From CAYZJB01 sp964602985 (GTDB lineage: Bacteria; CLD3; SB21), in contig CAZRTJ010000007.1 of the NCBI GenBank assembly GCA_964602985.1, forward strand, positions 1 through 64,000: DNA of 64,000 nucleotides, given 5' to 3'. The position numbers were made by a program, and so were the translations under genes. Positions 51,102-58,822 of this stretch are shown here, piece by piece. Numbering within the stretch: the stretch's first letter is position 1; the number at the start of each line of letters is the position of its first letter. Below the pieces are notes generated by a model. That model had not been told where the DNA came from. It worked only from the letters and a program-made list of their open reading frames with translations, and ran no database searches.

Positions 51102-51764
51102 GTGGATGGCAGGAAGTCTAGAACGGTCCGTCGATCGCCTGCGGCTTCGACGAGGCGTGAGAGCGACTTGTTCAATTTCTACTCTGATCTCGCATATACA
51201 GAAGGAAGATTTCATCAGTACATTCGCCGATACAAGTATTCTCGAAGAGAAATCTCCCTCATCCAAAAGGCCCTTGAGTTCGCCAAGCTGGTCCACAATG
51301 GACAACAGCGTGTGGAGGGAGGGTTCTATGTTCTTCACCCGATCCGGGTCGCCAATATTCTTCTGCACGAATTGTCCCAAATGTCCTCGGACATGGTGTG
51401 CGCGGCTCTGCTCCACGATGTGATCGAGAAGTCGGGAATTTCCACGCGGGAGCTCAAGAACAACTTCAATGAAAATGTCTCTCACATGGTCAAACAGTTG
51501 AGTGTCGATCCCAAGGTCGAGAATTCAAAAGCCGTGTACGTGCAGCAAATTGCCAATGCCGGAGACGGTGTCCGAATGATCAAGCTCTGCGATCGATTGG
51601 ACAATTTGCGAGCGCTCCGCTATCAGGACAACAAGACGCGCATTCGCCGGTACACGCTCGAGACGGAGAAGAAATACCTCCCCATGGCGGAAAAGACGGC
51701 GCTATACTTGTTTCGGGAGATGCGTGGCGAGATTCATCACGCCAAGGCAAAGTTGAAGAAATGA
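51102..51764 (+). CDS. RelA/SpoT-type HD-domain protein, stand-alone
   Basis: A 220-residue protein consisting of a basic N-terminal tail (1-20) and an HD domain of the (p)ppGpp hydrolase kind. Against Rel/SpoT: HNGQQR70 (Arg), LH79P, LLH105D106, E109, and KLCD164RLDNLRAL are kept, but the residue after E109, normally the Asp of the Glu-Asp pair, is K110 (HDVIEKSG instead of HDVIEDT). So metal and fold residues remain while one residue tied to hydrolysis is changed. GTG 51102 has GAGGAGG 7 nt upstream. The Cys-rich small gene starts in its stop (ATGA). Confidence 0.82.
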   Translation: MDGRKSRTVRRSPAASTRRESDLFNFYSDLAYTEGRFHQYIRRYKYSRREISLIQKALEFAKLVHNGQQRVEGGFYVLHPIRVANILLHELSQMSSDMVCAALLHDVIEKSGISTRELKNNFNENVSHMVKQLSVDPKVENSKAVYVQQIANAGDGVRMIKLCDRLDNLRALRYQDNKTRIRRYTLETEKKYLPMAEKTALYLFREMRGEIHHAKAKLKK

Positions 51765-51970
51765 AACCCTGTCCGGAGTGCGTGGATGAGGAGATAGGAA
51801 GGCGCATGCTGTTCTGCAAGGACTTCGATTTGACCTGTTTTTCGCTCCTCGATCCACAAAGGTGCAAGCAAGGAGTTTCGGTGTATCTGGGAGGGAGGGT
51901 GTACTTCACGCAGCCGATCCAATCGATCTGCCCACTGTCGGACCCCATCCCGGACGACAGCCTTTCGTAA
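51761..51970 (+). CDS. Small Cys-rich protein with N-terminal CxxC
   Basis: A 69-residue protein beginning MKPCPECVDEE, with further cysteines at about 19, 26, 35 and 57, suggesting a zinc or disulfide knuckle. ATG 51761 overlaps the HD gene's stop (ATGA), which is the main reason to accept it as real. I do not recognise the family. Its stop is 12 nt from the stop of the convergent V4R-ParA operon. Confidence 0.6.
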   Translation: MKPCPECVDEEIGRRMLFCKDFDLTCFSLLDPQRCKQGVSVYLGGRVYFTQPIQSICPLSDPIPDDSLS

Positions 51971-51982
51971 GACTGGATTCTG

Positions 51983-52279
51983 TCAGAGTCGCGACAAAAA
52001 AGAACGAATCGTTTCTTTCGATGGCGCCTGCGGCGTTTGTCGGGTCTTCAACGTTCCCTCAAAAAAAGCGGCGACAGATCGGGAGCGCGGGGGAGCGGCT
52101 CGTCGGATCTCCATTCCAAGAGGTCCGAGAAATTCCGTGATGGTCAGGTATTGCTTGTCGAAGAACGTACTCACCGGATTTGCATCTTCCAGGGCCTCGG
52201 GAGGATGTGTGGCCCGAAAGAACTGACGTAAAAGTTCTGCCGCGATTCTTGTCTCCGGAAATTCCCTGATCGGCTTCAT
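51983..52279 (-). CDS. Small hypothetical protein of V4R-ParA operon
   Basis: A 98-residue protein, MKPIREFPETRIAAELL..., with a helical N-terminal half and a basic, Pro/Arg-rich C-terminal tail (residues about 60-98). The tail could bind nucleic acid or an acidic partner. ATG 52279 overlaps the stop of the upstream V4R gene as ATGA; a longer frame (52417) lies inside that gene and is rejected. It is the last gene of the operon. No homologue comes to mind. Confidence 0.65.
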   Translation of the reverse strand: MKPIREFPETRIAAELLRQFFRATHPPEALEDANPVSTFFDKQYLTITEFLGPLGMEIRRAAPPRSRSVAAFFEGTLKTRQTPQAPSKETIRSFLSRL

Positions 52280-52899
52280 GAGGAGGAAACCTCGGTCTGG
52301 AATGCGCGAAAAGCATCGAGGGGCGACAGGGTCTTGGCCCGCAGGGACGTCAGACGGCTCAGCGTTTCCGTGGTGTCCAGGAGAAAGGAACAATTGTTGT
52401 ATCCGTCGTGCTGACACGTGATCTCACAGCACCCCAGTTCCATCTCCGAAATTCGTCCGAAAATCCCGGCGAAGAACCCCGCATACAACTCACACGAGGT
52501 CGGTCGTTCCTTGGGCAGAACTTCAGCGGTGGCGGAGGAATGCAAATCAACAAAGAGGAAATCATCCCGCTTGGCCAATTCGAAATGTCCCCAACCCAGC
52601 GCGGACAGATGTTCCGTGAACAGTCGCTGAAAGTCGGCCATGGATAAATCCCGAAGGTTCGGCGTTTGCGGAAATACCGTCCGCACCAGACTCTCAAGAT
52701 ACATGAACGCCTGATGTCCCCAAAGATACCCCATCCGGTAGAGGACATCCGCGCTGTCTTGCTTCCACACGCCCGTGACATGAGTCGACAGCGTTCGCAG
52801 GAAGCAGGCGTCCACCGCAAAAATGCGTGAGGATTGATTCAAGAAAATCTCCGCCGTGACGGGCGAGAACTTGATGTACTGGTCTGGTAATAGACTCAT
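52276..52899 (-). CDS. V4R-domain protein with cysteines
   Basis: A 207-residue protein. The C-terminal half has the V4R pattern: C136-x4-GFFAG145-IFG, then E159-x2-C162-x3-G166-x3-C170-x-F172. V4R domains bind small ligands or metals and share the fold of the TRAPP subunit Bet3. The N-terminal half (DSADVLYRMGYLWGHQAF) is like the helical part of the same fold. It is clearly a paralogue of the protein at 53718-54353 (shared LYxxG-type helix, FTEHL/FVEHLN, VDL, GFFAG[IL]F), but it keeps the cysteines that the other lost. GGAAG precedes ATG 52899. Confidence 0.75.
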   Translation of the reverse strand: MSLLPDQYIKFSPVTAEIFLNQSSRIFAVDACFLRTLSTHVTGVWKQDSADVLYRMGYLWGHQAFMYLESLVRTVFPQTPNLRDLSMADFQRLFTEHLSALGWGHFELAKRDDFLFVDLHSSATAEVLPKERPTSCELYAGFFAGIFGRISEMELGCCEITCQHDGYNNCSFLLDTTETLSRLTSLRAKTLSPLDAFRAFQTEVSSS

Positions 52900-52914
52900 G
52901 TGGCTTCCAATCGG

Positions 52915-53718
52915 TTAGGCTATGGCGGCTGTTCTGACGAGCAAGGTTCGAATTTCTCGAGCAATCTCCCGGTACGCCAGCAATCCTGGTGAAGCGTGCC
53001 GAAGGTCCATCAACAGTTCCTTCAAATCGTCGTATCCGGCAAAAAGAAAATTCAAATGCGGATCTCTCGGCACCACCGTCCGGAAGACCAGTTCGCGCTG
53101 GAAATGTTGAAACACCTGATCGCGTACGGCAATGGACATCGGGCTCTCCTCGTCGAACATCGTGAGCACAATGCCGAGCATCTCCAATTCAGAATGAGCG
53201 CGACTCCGAATTTCCAACATTTGCTGAATCAACTGGGCGACGGTACGCAGACTGAGCGGCTCGCATTGCAGCGGCAGGAGGACATGGGAAACCGACTGCA
53301 GGACGGCATCCGTCACGATCCCTAGGCCTGGCGGGCAATCGATCAGAATCAACTGGAAGTCGGTCGCGGCGGTTTGCAAAGCCTCTCGCAGAAGACCCGG
53401 CGCACGGAATACCTCTTCGAACAACTGCGCGTTGTGTGAGGTGTGCTCCAGACCGGAATCGACAATAGCCAGGTGATCGACAAACGTCCCGTGGGCCACT
53501 GCCGGAAGATCTTCTTCGCCAGCGAGTACGTGGTAAATCCCTTTCCGAGCGCGAATCCGCTGTGGGTCCTGCAAGCCGTGGATGACTCCCCCTTGCGGGT
53601 CCGCGTCCAAAATGAGGACAGACACCCCTTCCTCCGCCAGTCCCAACGCCAAGCCTACGGCCGAAGTGGTTTTACCGACTCCGCCTTTCTGACTCACAAT
53701 GGCGACACTCGGTATCAT
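52915..53718 (-). CDS. ParA/MinD-family ATPase
   Basis: A 267-residue deviant-Walker ATPase. Walker A with signature lysine is SQKGGVGKTTSAV, the A' motif VLILDADPQGG, Walker B LILIDCPPGLG. It lacks an N-terminal helix-turn-helix and a C-terminal amphipathic MinD helix is not obvious, so it is like the small ParA (type Ib) that position plasmids, chemotaxis clusters or carboxysomes. No parB and no parS-like repeat is next to it; two V4R paralogues flank it instead. ATG 53718 is coupled to the upstream stop (TGATG); GTG 53721 (GTGA) is an alternative. Confidence 0.9.
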   Translation of the reverse strand: MIPSVAIVSQKGGVGKTTSAVGLALGLAEEGVSVLILDADPQGGVIHGLQDPQRIRARKGIYHVLAGEEDLPAVAHGTFVDHLAIVDSGLEHTSHNAQLFEEVFRAPGLLREALQTAATDFQLILIDCPPGLGIVTDAVLQSVSHVLLPLQCEPLSLRTVAQLIQQMLEIRSRAHSELEMLGIVLTMFDEESPMSIAVRDQVFQHFQRELVFRTVVPRDPHLNFLFAGYDDLKELLMDLRHASPGLLAYREIAREIRTLLVRTAAIA

Positions 53719-54353
53719 CACGTTGCGATCAGATGCGGGTTGTCATAGGCGGCCGCGATGTCTGCAAAAGAATCTTGGTCCGTCATGTGCTGACGAAGTT
53801 GCGACGCAAATTCGTCGGTCGTCAGGAGGTAACGCACGTCCGACTCGTGGAATATCGGAACCACAGTCAATTCTCTTTCGGACACCGATGAAAACAGGCC
53901 CGCAAAGAAGCCAGACATGAGAGCGTTAGTCGCAGGTCTCATCGCGGCATCCATCTGGTCGAACGGAGAGTTCCTCAAATCGACGACGTAATACCGATTG
54001 GCTTCCGTGATCCGGAACTGACCGAGACCCGAGTAGCTAAAGAAATGATTCAGATGTTCGACAAATTCATCTTTGATAAAATCCTTCAGTCGGTGGGCGG
54101 GGGCTGTGGGAGATAACGCAATTTTCGCTTCGATTCCGGCGGCCATCTGGCGGGCCCAGGAAATTCCAAAATCATAAAACATATCCGCGCCGTGTTTCGG
54201 AAGTCCGGGTATTTCAAGAACGGCCTGAAAGAGACTCGTCAGAAACCCCGGGTCAACCAGCATGGCCCTTTCCGCGAAGCCGGTGAACGCGTTGTGGATT
54301 TCCAGCCGTCCGGTTTCCTCGGCATAGTTTATCCGTTGGAGTGATTCGTGCAC
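53718..54353 (-). CDS. V4R-like protein without cysteines
   Basis: A 211-residue paralogue of the V4R protein at 52276-52899. Matching parts are GADMFYDFGISWARQM, EFVEHLNHFFSYSGLGQF, YYVVDLRN and SGFFAGLFSSVSERELTVV. Where the other has C136, C162 and C170 this protein has none; it contains no cysteine at all, so metal or thiol chemistry is excluded and a binding or dimerisation role is likely. GTG 54353 has AAGGA 5 nt upstream and a promoter at 54384-54412. It is the first gene of the operon and its stop is overlapped by parA. Confidence 0.7.
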   Translation of the reverse strand: MHESLQRINYAEETGRLEIHNAFTGFAERAMLVDPGFLTSLFQAVLEIPGLPKHGADMFYDFGISWARQMAAGIEAKIALSPTAPAHRLKDFIKDEFVEHLNHFFSYSGLGQFRITEANRYYVVDLRNSPFDQMDAAMRPATNALMSGFFAGLFSSVSERELTVVPIFHESDVRYLLTTDEFASQLRQHMTDQDSFADIAAAYDNPHLIAT

Positions 54354-54383
54354 GGGATTCCTTGTGAATAACCTTCTGAAATC

Positions 54384-54412
54384 AAACTATTATTTTCGAG
54401 TGTGTAAATCAA
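54384..54412 (-). promoter_or_regulatory. Promoter of V4R-ParA operon
   Basis: On the minus strand TTGATT (54407-54412), 17 nt, TAGTTT (54384-54389). The predicted start near 54377 leaves a leader of about 24 nt with AAGGA before GTG 54353. So the operon is separate from the FecR-like gene that ends at 54421. Confidence 0.55.
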
Positions 54413-54420
54413 GGTGCGCT

Positions 54421-55311
54421 TCACTCTCCTCGGCGGGATTCACGAAGATAGGCCAGGGCTTCCGTGGGATAGTCCATCGCCTCACTGATCCTGGCGCGCA
54501 AAATCATAACCGGGTTGGCGGGGGACTGCACAGTGGACAAGACGACGGATGCCTCGTCATACAGTTCAAAAGACATCAGCAACCGAGCCTGCAGGCATCG
54601 ATAAGCGGCCGAAGTGGTATCGTCCAATAAATCGCGCACGAATCGCTCTTCTCTTTCCAGGGAGTCGAGCTGAGTCGCGGTAAGGACACGAAACCAGACG
54701 CTGGCGCCCAAGGCGGTCGCGTCAGAATACAACACGTTCCAGTGAAAGACCTGCCCGGGCTGGACGTCGCGCGTAACGCGCGCCAACTCGACTCGATTGC
54801 TTTCCGTCGTGTCGTCCCATCGGAAGTCAGTCTCATAGCATCTCAACGACACATGAAACGGTCGACGCGGCGAGCCGATCCATTCGAGATGGTCCGGGGA
54901 AGTCCGGTACGCGCTGTTGCGGGGCCGGGTGGGTACCAATTGCCTGGCGCTGTCGGATCGGTAACGCAATTGTCCCTCGGCGTCTGGCAGCCATCGATCG
55001 ATCGTCTCAGCCGTCTCCAGAATGCGCACGACACCGGGGTGCGGCCGTAGGCCAGTACGGACGATGCGAACCGATCTCGTGAACTCCTGAATGTCGCCCC
55101 CGATGGTGAGAATGCGGACCAAACACTGCTTCGGAACATACAGACTGTCCTGATCGAACAGCAATGCTCCTTCGACGGCCTTTTCTTTCGCACGAGATCG
55201 GTGGAGGATCACATTGCCCTTTGCGTCCATGATCAAACCAATGGGCTGAGACTGGCCGTAACCGGATGTCGCAAGAATCGCCCCCAGGATTACCACGATC
55301 AGAGTGTTCAC
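54421..55311 (-). CDS. Secreted FecR-domain-like protein
   Basis: A 296-residue protein with a signal peptide (about 1-20). The next 80 residues (GLIMDAKGNVILHRSRA, EGALLFDQDSLYV, VRILTIGG) follow the strand pattern of FecR-type domains. The middle part (about 130-215) looks like a beta-sandwich, and the C-terminal 70 residues form TPR-like helices (CLQARLLMSFELYDEASVVL). It is presumably periplasmic. GTG 55311 has AGGAGG 6 nt upstream; the site overlaps the end of the phosphatase gene. Confidence 0.72.
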   Translation of the reverse strand: MNTLIVVILGAILATSGYGQSQPIGLIMDAKGNVILHRSRAKEKAVEGALLFDQDSLYVPKQCLVRILTIGGDIQEFTRSVRIVRTGLRPHPGVVRILETAETIDRWLPDAEGQLRYRSDSARQLVPTRPRNSAYRTSPDHLEWIGSPRRPFHVSLRCYETDFRWDDTTESNRVELARVTRDVQPGQVFHWNVLYSDATALGASVWFRVLTATQLDSLEREERFVRDLLDDTTSAAYRCLQARLLMSFELYDEASVVLSTVQSPANPVMILRARISEAMDYPTEALAYLRESRRGE

Positions 55312-55321
55312 AGGTCCCTCC

Positions 55322-56587
55322 TCATTTTTTCTTCAAGATTAGTATCGTAATATCGTCCGATTGCTCGGCGCCATCTACAAAGTCTGTAACCTCCCTTGAC
55401 AACCGATCAAGCAGCTCGGAAGCGGTCAGTTGACGATGGGCGATGCAAAAAGCCTCCAGCCGCTCGTCATCGTAAAACTCGTCATCCGGATTGGCCGCCT
55501 CCGTCACTCCGTCGGTAAACATAACAAGGAGATCGTTGGACTGCAGCACCGTCGTCTCTTGTTCGTATGCATCGAATTCGACCATCCCGAGAGGGATACC
55601 TCCCGCCGTCAGTTTGGACATCTTGCCGTCGCGTATCAGCAAGGGCGGATTGTGTCCGGCATTCACGCAGCGCAGTGCGCCCGTCTTCGGATTCAGGATC
55701 GCGAGAAAAAACGTGATGAATTTGTCCTGCGTCGAATTGCGGAGGATGACACGGTTTAGCTTGGCCACGAGATCGGGTAACTGCCATGGACTTTCCAAAT
55801 AGGCGTGCATCGCCGCGTGCAGACTGGAGACGAGCAGGGCGCCGGGCACACTCTTGCCGGAGACATCAGCGATGACCAGGGCGACTTCACCCGAAGGCAA
55901 TGCGATCGCGTCATAGTAATCTCCGCCGACCTGCCGGCTGGGATCGTTCTTTCCGGCGATTTCATACCCGGGTGGTTGGTCAATCGTCTTGGGCAGAATC
56001 ATGCGCTGGATGGTCGAAGCGACTTCGAGTTCCTTTTCGATGCGTTCCTTCTCGAGGGCCTGTTCATGCAACTGCGCATTTTCAACCGCAATGCACGCGT
56101 CCACCGACAGGGTTTCCAGGAACCTCACGTCATCGTCGTCAAAGAGGCCGTTCTTCTTGTTGATGATCTGAAAAACTCCGACCATGCGCGCATTCCGATT
56201 CTTCATGGGCATGCACAGCATGGTTTTGGTGCGGTATCCGGACTTCCGGTCCACGTCCGGGTTAAATCGACTGTCTTCGTACGCGTCCTCCAGCATCACG
56301 TGCTCACCCGACTGGGCCACGTATCCGGCAATTCCTTGTCCTACGGGCAGTCGGATTTCAACCTTCATGTCTCCCTGCAGAACCTTTGACCAGATCTCCT
56401 CTCGCTGCGGATCGATCAGATAGACGGTTCCGCGATCTGCGCGGAGATTGGAAACGGCGGTTTCCAAAATGATTTCCAATATTTTGTCCAGATTGAGTGT
56501 GGAGTTTAGCAGTTTCCCCACCTCCACAACGGCCATCAGGCGAATTGCCTCATCCGTCACTTGCTTGAGTTTTTCAGCCAAGTCCAT
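55322..56587 (-). CDS. GAF-PP2C (SpoIIE/RsbU) protein phosphatase
   Basis: A 421-residue cytoplasmic phosphatase. A GAF domain (about 20-170: VEVGKLLNSTLNLDKILEII, LPVGQGIAGYVA, CMPMKNRN) senses a ligand, a short coiled coil follows, and the SpoIIE domain (about 195-420) has the metal aspartates in QVGGDYYDAI, VIADVSGKSVPGA, MFTDGVTEA and QSDDITILIL. Such enzymes dephosphorylate STAS anti-anti-sigma proteins; none is in the window. It overlaps the radical SAM gene by 14 bp. Confidence 0.93.
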   Translation of the reverse strand: MDLAEKLKQVTDEAIRLMAVVEVGKLLNSTLNLDKILEIILETAVSNLRADRGTVYLIDPQREEIWSKVLQGDMKVEIRLPVGQGIAGYVAQSGEHVMLEDAYEDSRFNPDVDRKSGYRTKTMLCMPMKNRNARMVGVFQIINKKNGLFDDDDVRFLETLSVDACIAVENAQLHEQALEKERIEKELEVASTIQRMILPKTIDQPPGYEIAGKNDPSRQVGGDYYDAIALPSGEVALVIADVSGKSVPGALLVSSLHAAMHAYLESPWQLPDLVAKLNRVILRNSTQDKFITFFLAILNPKTGALRCVNAGHNPPLLIRDGKMSKLTAGGIPLGMVEFDAYEQETTVLQSNDLLVMFTDGVTEAANPDDEFYDDERLEAFCIAHRQLTASELLDRLSREVTDFVDGAEQSDDITILILKKK

Positions 56588-57179
56588 TTGCAGATTCCAG
56601 AAGTTTCATGAGTTGGGAGTGCGGAAATCCTGTTACGGACAGCCCGTCGGGGGCAATGACGATTTCACATTCGGTCGCGTTCTCCACGTCGGAGTTCTCC
56701 GTGGGTCGGTATCGGTCTGTGAGAAAGTGTACCGTCTGGTTGGCCGAGCTGCGCCACAAAGAAGTGATGATCTGATCCTTTCGGAATTCGCCGTCGACAA
56801 GGATATCCAGACAGGACAAGAGCCGGCGATCCCTCTCAGGGCGACGAAGGAGGTCATCGAGAGTGAACCCGGAGAACGCCATGAAAGTCAATCGGGGGTG
56901 GAGAAGCGCCGCGAGTTCTGCCAAGGAGGGTGCTTGAGAAAATGGTTCACCTCCTGTGAATGTCACGCCTTCCAATTGATGCCGGTCGGCGTCTCCCAGA
57001 ATGCGCTCTGCCAGCGAATCGATCGCTATGGGATTGGACTTGTCAAAAGGCAGGAAATCAGGATTCCAGCAGGCCGGACATCGTTTCGGACAACCTTGGA
57101 CCCAGATGACCGCTCGTCGTCCGGGCCCATTGACTTCAGAAATAGGTTCATAATGGGCGAGATAAAGGAGAGTATTCAT
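56574..57179 (-). CDS. Radical SAM 4Fe-4S protein, NrdG-like
   Basis: A 201-residue small radical SAM enzyme. The cluster motif is C30-PKR-C34-PA-C37 in the context VQGCPKRCPACWNPD, and GVTFTGGEPFSQ binds SAM. The size and N-terminus resemble NrdG, the activase of anaerobic ribonucleotide reductase, but no nrdD or glycyl-radical enzyme is in the window, and the C-terminal half (residues about 130-200) is unlike NrdG. The substrate is therefore unknown. Its end overlaps the SpoIIE phosphatase start by 14 bp. Confidence 0.85.
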   Translation of the reverse strand: MNTLLYLAHYEPISEVNGPGRRAVIWVQGCPKRCPACWNPDFLPFDKSNPIAIDSLAERILGDADRHQLEGVTFTGGEPFSQAPSLAELAALLHPRLTFMAFSGFTLDDLLRRPERDRRLLSCLDILVDGEFRKDQIITSLWRSSANQTVHFLTDRYRPTENSDVENATECEIVIAPDGLSVTGFPHSQLMKLLESANGLG

Positions 57180-57197
57180 CAGATTGTCGCCCCGGAT

Positions 57198-57692
57198 CTA
57201 TGCGTCGATTACGCCCCGGCCTGTCTTCTGGATTTTGCCCGCCTTCCGCAGTCTTTCGAAGACGGCGTCGAGTATGCCGTTGATAAACTTTGAAGATTTC
57301 TCCGTACTATAGCGCTTGCTGATCTCAATGACTTCATTGATCGACACTTTCGGCGGGATGTCATCACAATTCAGGAATTCATTGATCCCGATCCGCATCA
57401 GAATGCGGTCAATGAGCGCTATGCGTTCAAAATCCCAATTGTCCGAGTGTTCCCGAATGAGTTCGTCCAAGGCATTCCTCTGGTCGATGACTTGCCGGAC
57501 AGACTCTCGAACGAATTCCATGGCGGAATCGGAAAAACGATCGCAAACGTCCTCCGTGATCTGGGAGGGGGTGGCGGCTGTGAATTCGTATGCATACAGA
57601 ATCTGCAAGACCGCCTCCCGGGCTTCTCGCCGGCTATTGCGGGGCGCCGTGGGTTCGGTAGAACGTGTGTCATCGCGCAGAAGTGGATTCAT
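57198..57692 (-). CDS. nusB: Transcription antitermination factor NusB
   Basis: NusB binds boxA RNA with S10 (NusE) during rRNA transcription. The 164-residue helical protein has SRREAREAVLQILYAYEF, ERIALIDRILMRIGINEFL and VSINEVIEISKRYSTEKSSKF, the classical NusB elements; residues 1-20 are a short extension. It starts 9 nt after the leucine dehydrogenase stop and ends 18 nt before the radical SAM gene, so it is embedded in a metabolic operon rather than with ribE/ribH. Confidence 0.94.
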   Translation of the reverse strand: MNPLLRDDTRSTEPTAPRNSRREAREAVLQILYAYEFTAATPSQITEDVCDRFSDSAMEFVRESVRQVIDQRNALDELIREHSDNWDFERIALIDRILMRIGINEFLNCDDIPPKVSINEVIEISKRYSTEKSSKFINGILDAVFERLRKAGKIQKTGRGVIDA

Positions 57693-57701
57693 GAATCTTG
57701 A

Positions 57702-58808
57702 TTAGAACCCTTCCAGGCGACGCATGATCGTCTCGGGTCGGCTGACGTATCGCTGACGCAGACGGCCTACCTGACGAATGCGTTCCTCGGCAATTTTGTT
57801 ACTCGCCACATGCGTCGGCACTTTCTCCCTGTCCGCATAGTCGAGGATTCCTTTGACAATGTCGAAGATCCCCTTCGCCTGAGACAACGCTTTCTCCTGA
57901 TTGTATCCCTCCAGTTCGTTGTACACATTGATCAGGCCGCCCGAATTGATGACATAATCGGGGGCGTAGATGATGCCGCGCTCCATCAACTGCTGACCGT
58001 GTTTGTCTTCGTCCGCGAGTTGGTTGTTGGCCGCTCCGGCGATGATCTTGAACTTGAATTTGCCCAGTGTTTCGTCATTGACGATCGCACCCAGGGCGCA
58101 GGGTGCAAAAATATCTGCATCCACGGAATAGATCTTATCGTCTTCGATGAACTCCGCACCAAATTCCGAGGTCACGCGCTTCACTCGATCGGTATCGACA
58201 TCGTTGACGATCAGCTTGACGCCCTCATCGTGCAGATGACGGACCAGATAATAGCCGACGTGGCCGAGACCCTGCACGGCCACCCGCAATCCCTTTAACG
58301 ACTGTGTGCCCGAGAGTTTTTCGACGCAGGCTTTTATCCCGCGGTAAACCCCCAGCGCAGTCACCGGAGAGGGATCACCGCTGCCGCCCAGCGCTCGTGA
58401 AATGCCCGTGACATATCGGGTCTCCATACGGACCCACTCCATATCCGTCACGCTGGTACCGACGTCCTCTGCCGTGATATAGCGCCCGCCAAGGCCCTGA
58501 ACAAATCGCCCAAACGAGCGGAACAGAATTTCATTCTTATACTTCTTGGGATCTCCGATAATGACGGATTTACCTCCGCCCAGATTCAAACCGGCCACGG
58601 CCGCCTTGTAAGTCATCCCTCGTGAAAGGCGCAATACATCGTGAAGAGCTTTTTCAGTAGAATCATACGGATACATCCGACATCCCCCCAGCGCGGGACC
58701 CAGCGTACTATCGTGAATGGCGACGATCGCGCGCAACCCGCTGCGCTTGTCGCTGAAGAAGACGACTTCTTCATGCTCTTTTTCTTCCATCATTTCAAAC
58801 GGTTTCAT
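57702..58808 (-). CDS. Leucine (branched-chain amino acid) dehydrogenase
   Basis: A 368-residue Glu/Leu/Phe/Val dehydrogenase, oxidatively deaminating a branched-chain amino acid with NAD+. The N-domain has the substrate site in GPALGGCRMYPY and AGLNLGGGKSVI (catalytic Lys in MTYKAAVAGLN), and the Rossmann part VAVQGLGHVGYYLVRHLHD. AGGAG is 6 nt from ATG 58808. The gene lies 14 nt after an acyl-CoA dehydrogenase, fitting leucine/valine breakdown. Length and motif match Ldh/Bcd rather than GdhA, but the exact substrate is inferred. Confidence 0.9.
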   Translation of the reverse strand: MKPFEMMEEKEHEEVVFFSDKRSGLRAIVAIHDSTLGPALGGCRMYPYDSTEKALHDVLRLSRGMTYKAAVAGLNLGGGKSVIIGDPKKYKNEILFRSFGRFVQGLGGRYITAEDVGTSVTDMEWVRMETRYVTGISRALGGSGDPSPVTALGVYRGIKACVEKLSGTQSLKGLRVAVQGLGHVGYYLVRHLHDEGVKLIVNDVDTDRVKRVTSEFGAEFIEDDKIYSVDADIFAPCALGAIVNDETLGKFKFKIIAGAANNQLADEDKHGQQLMERGIIYAPDYVINSGGLINVYNELEGYNQEKALSQAKGIFDIVKGILDYADREKVPTHVASNKIAEERIRQVGRLRQRYVSRPETIMRRLEGF

Positions 58809-58822
58809 CTGTCGCTCCTGCT

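Noticed and set aside
52280..52417. Longer version of the 98-aa protein
   Set aside because: The extra 46 codons lie inside the V4R gene; the ATGA overlap start at 52279 fits the pattern of the operon.
51983..54420. ParA operon as a plasmid or prophage partition locus
   Set aside because: No parB, parS-like repeats, replication, integrase or phage genes are nearby, and flanking genes are chromosomal housekeeping genes.
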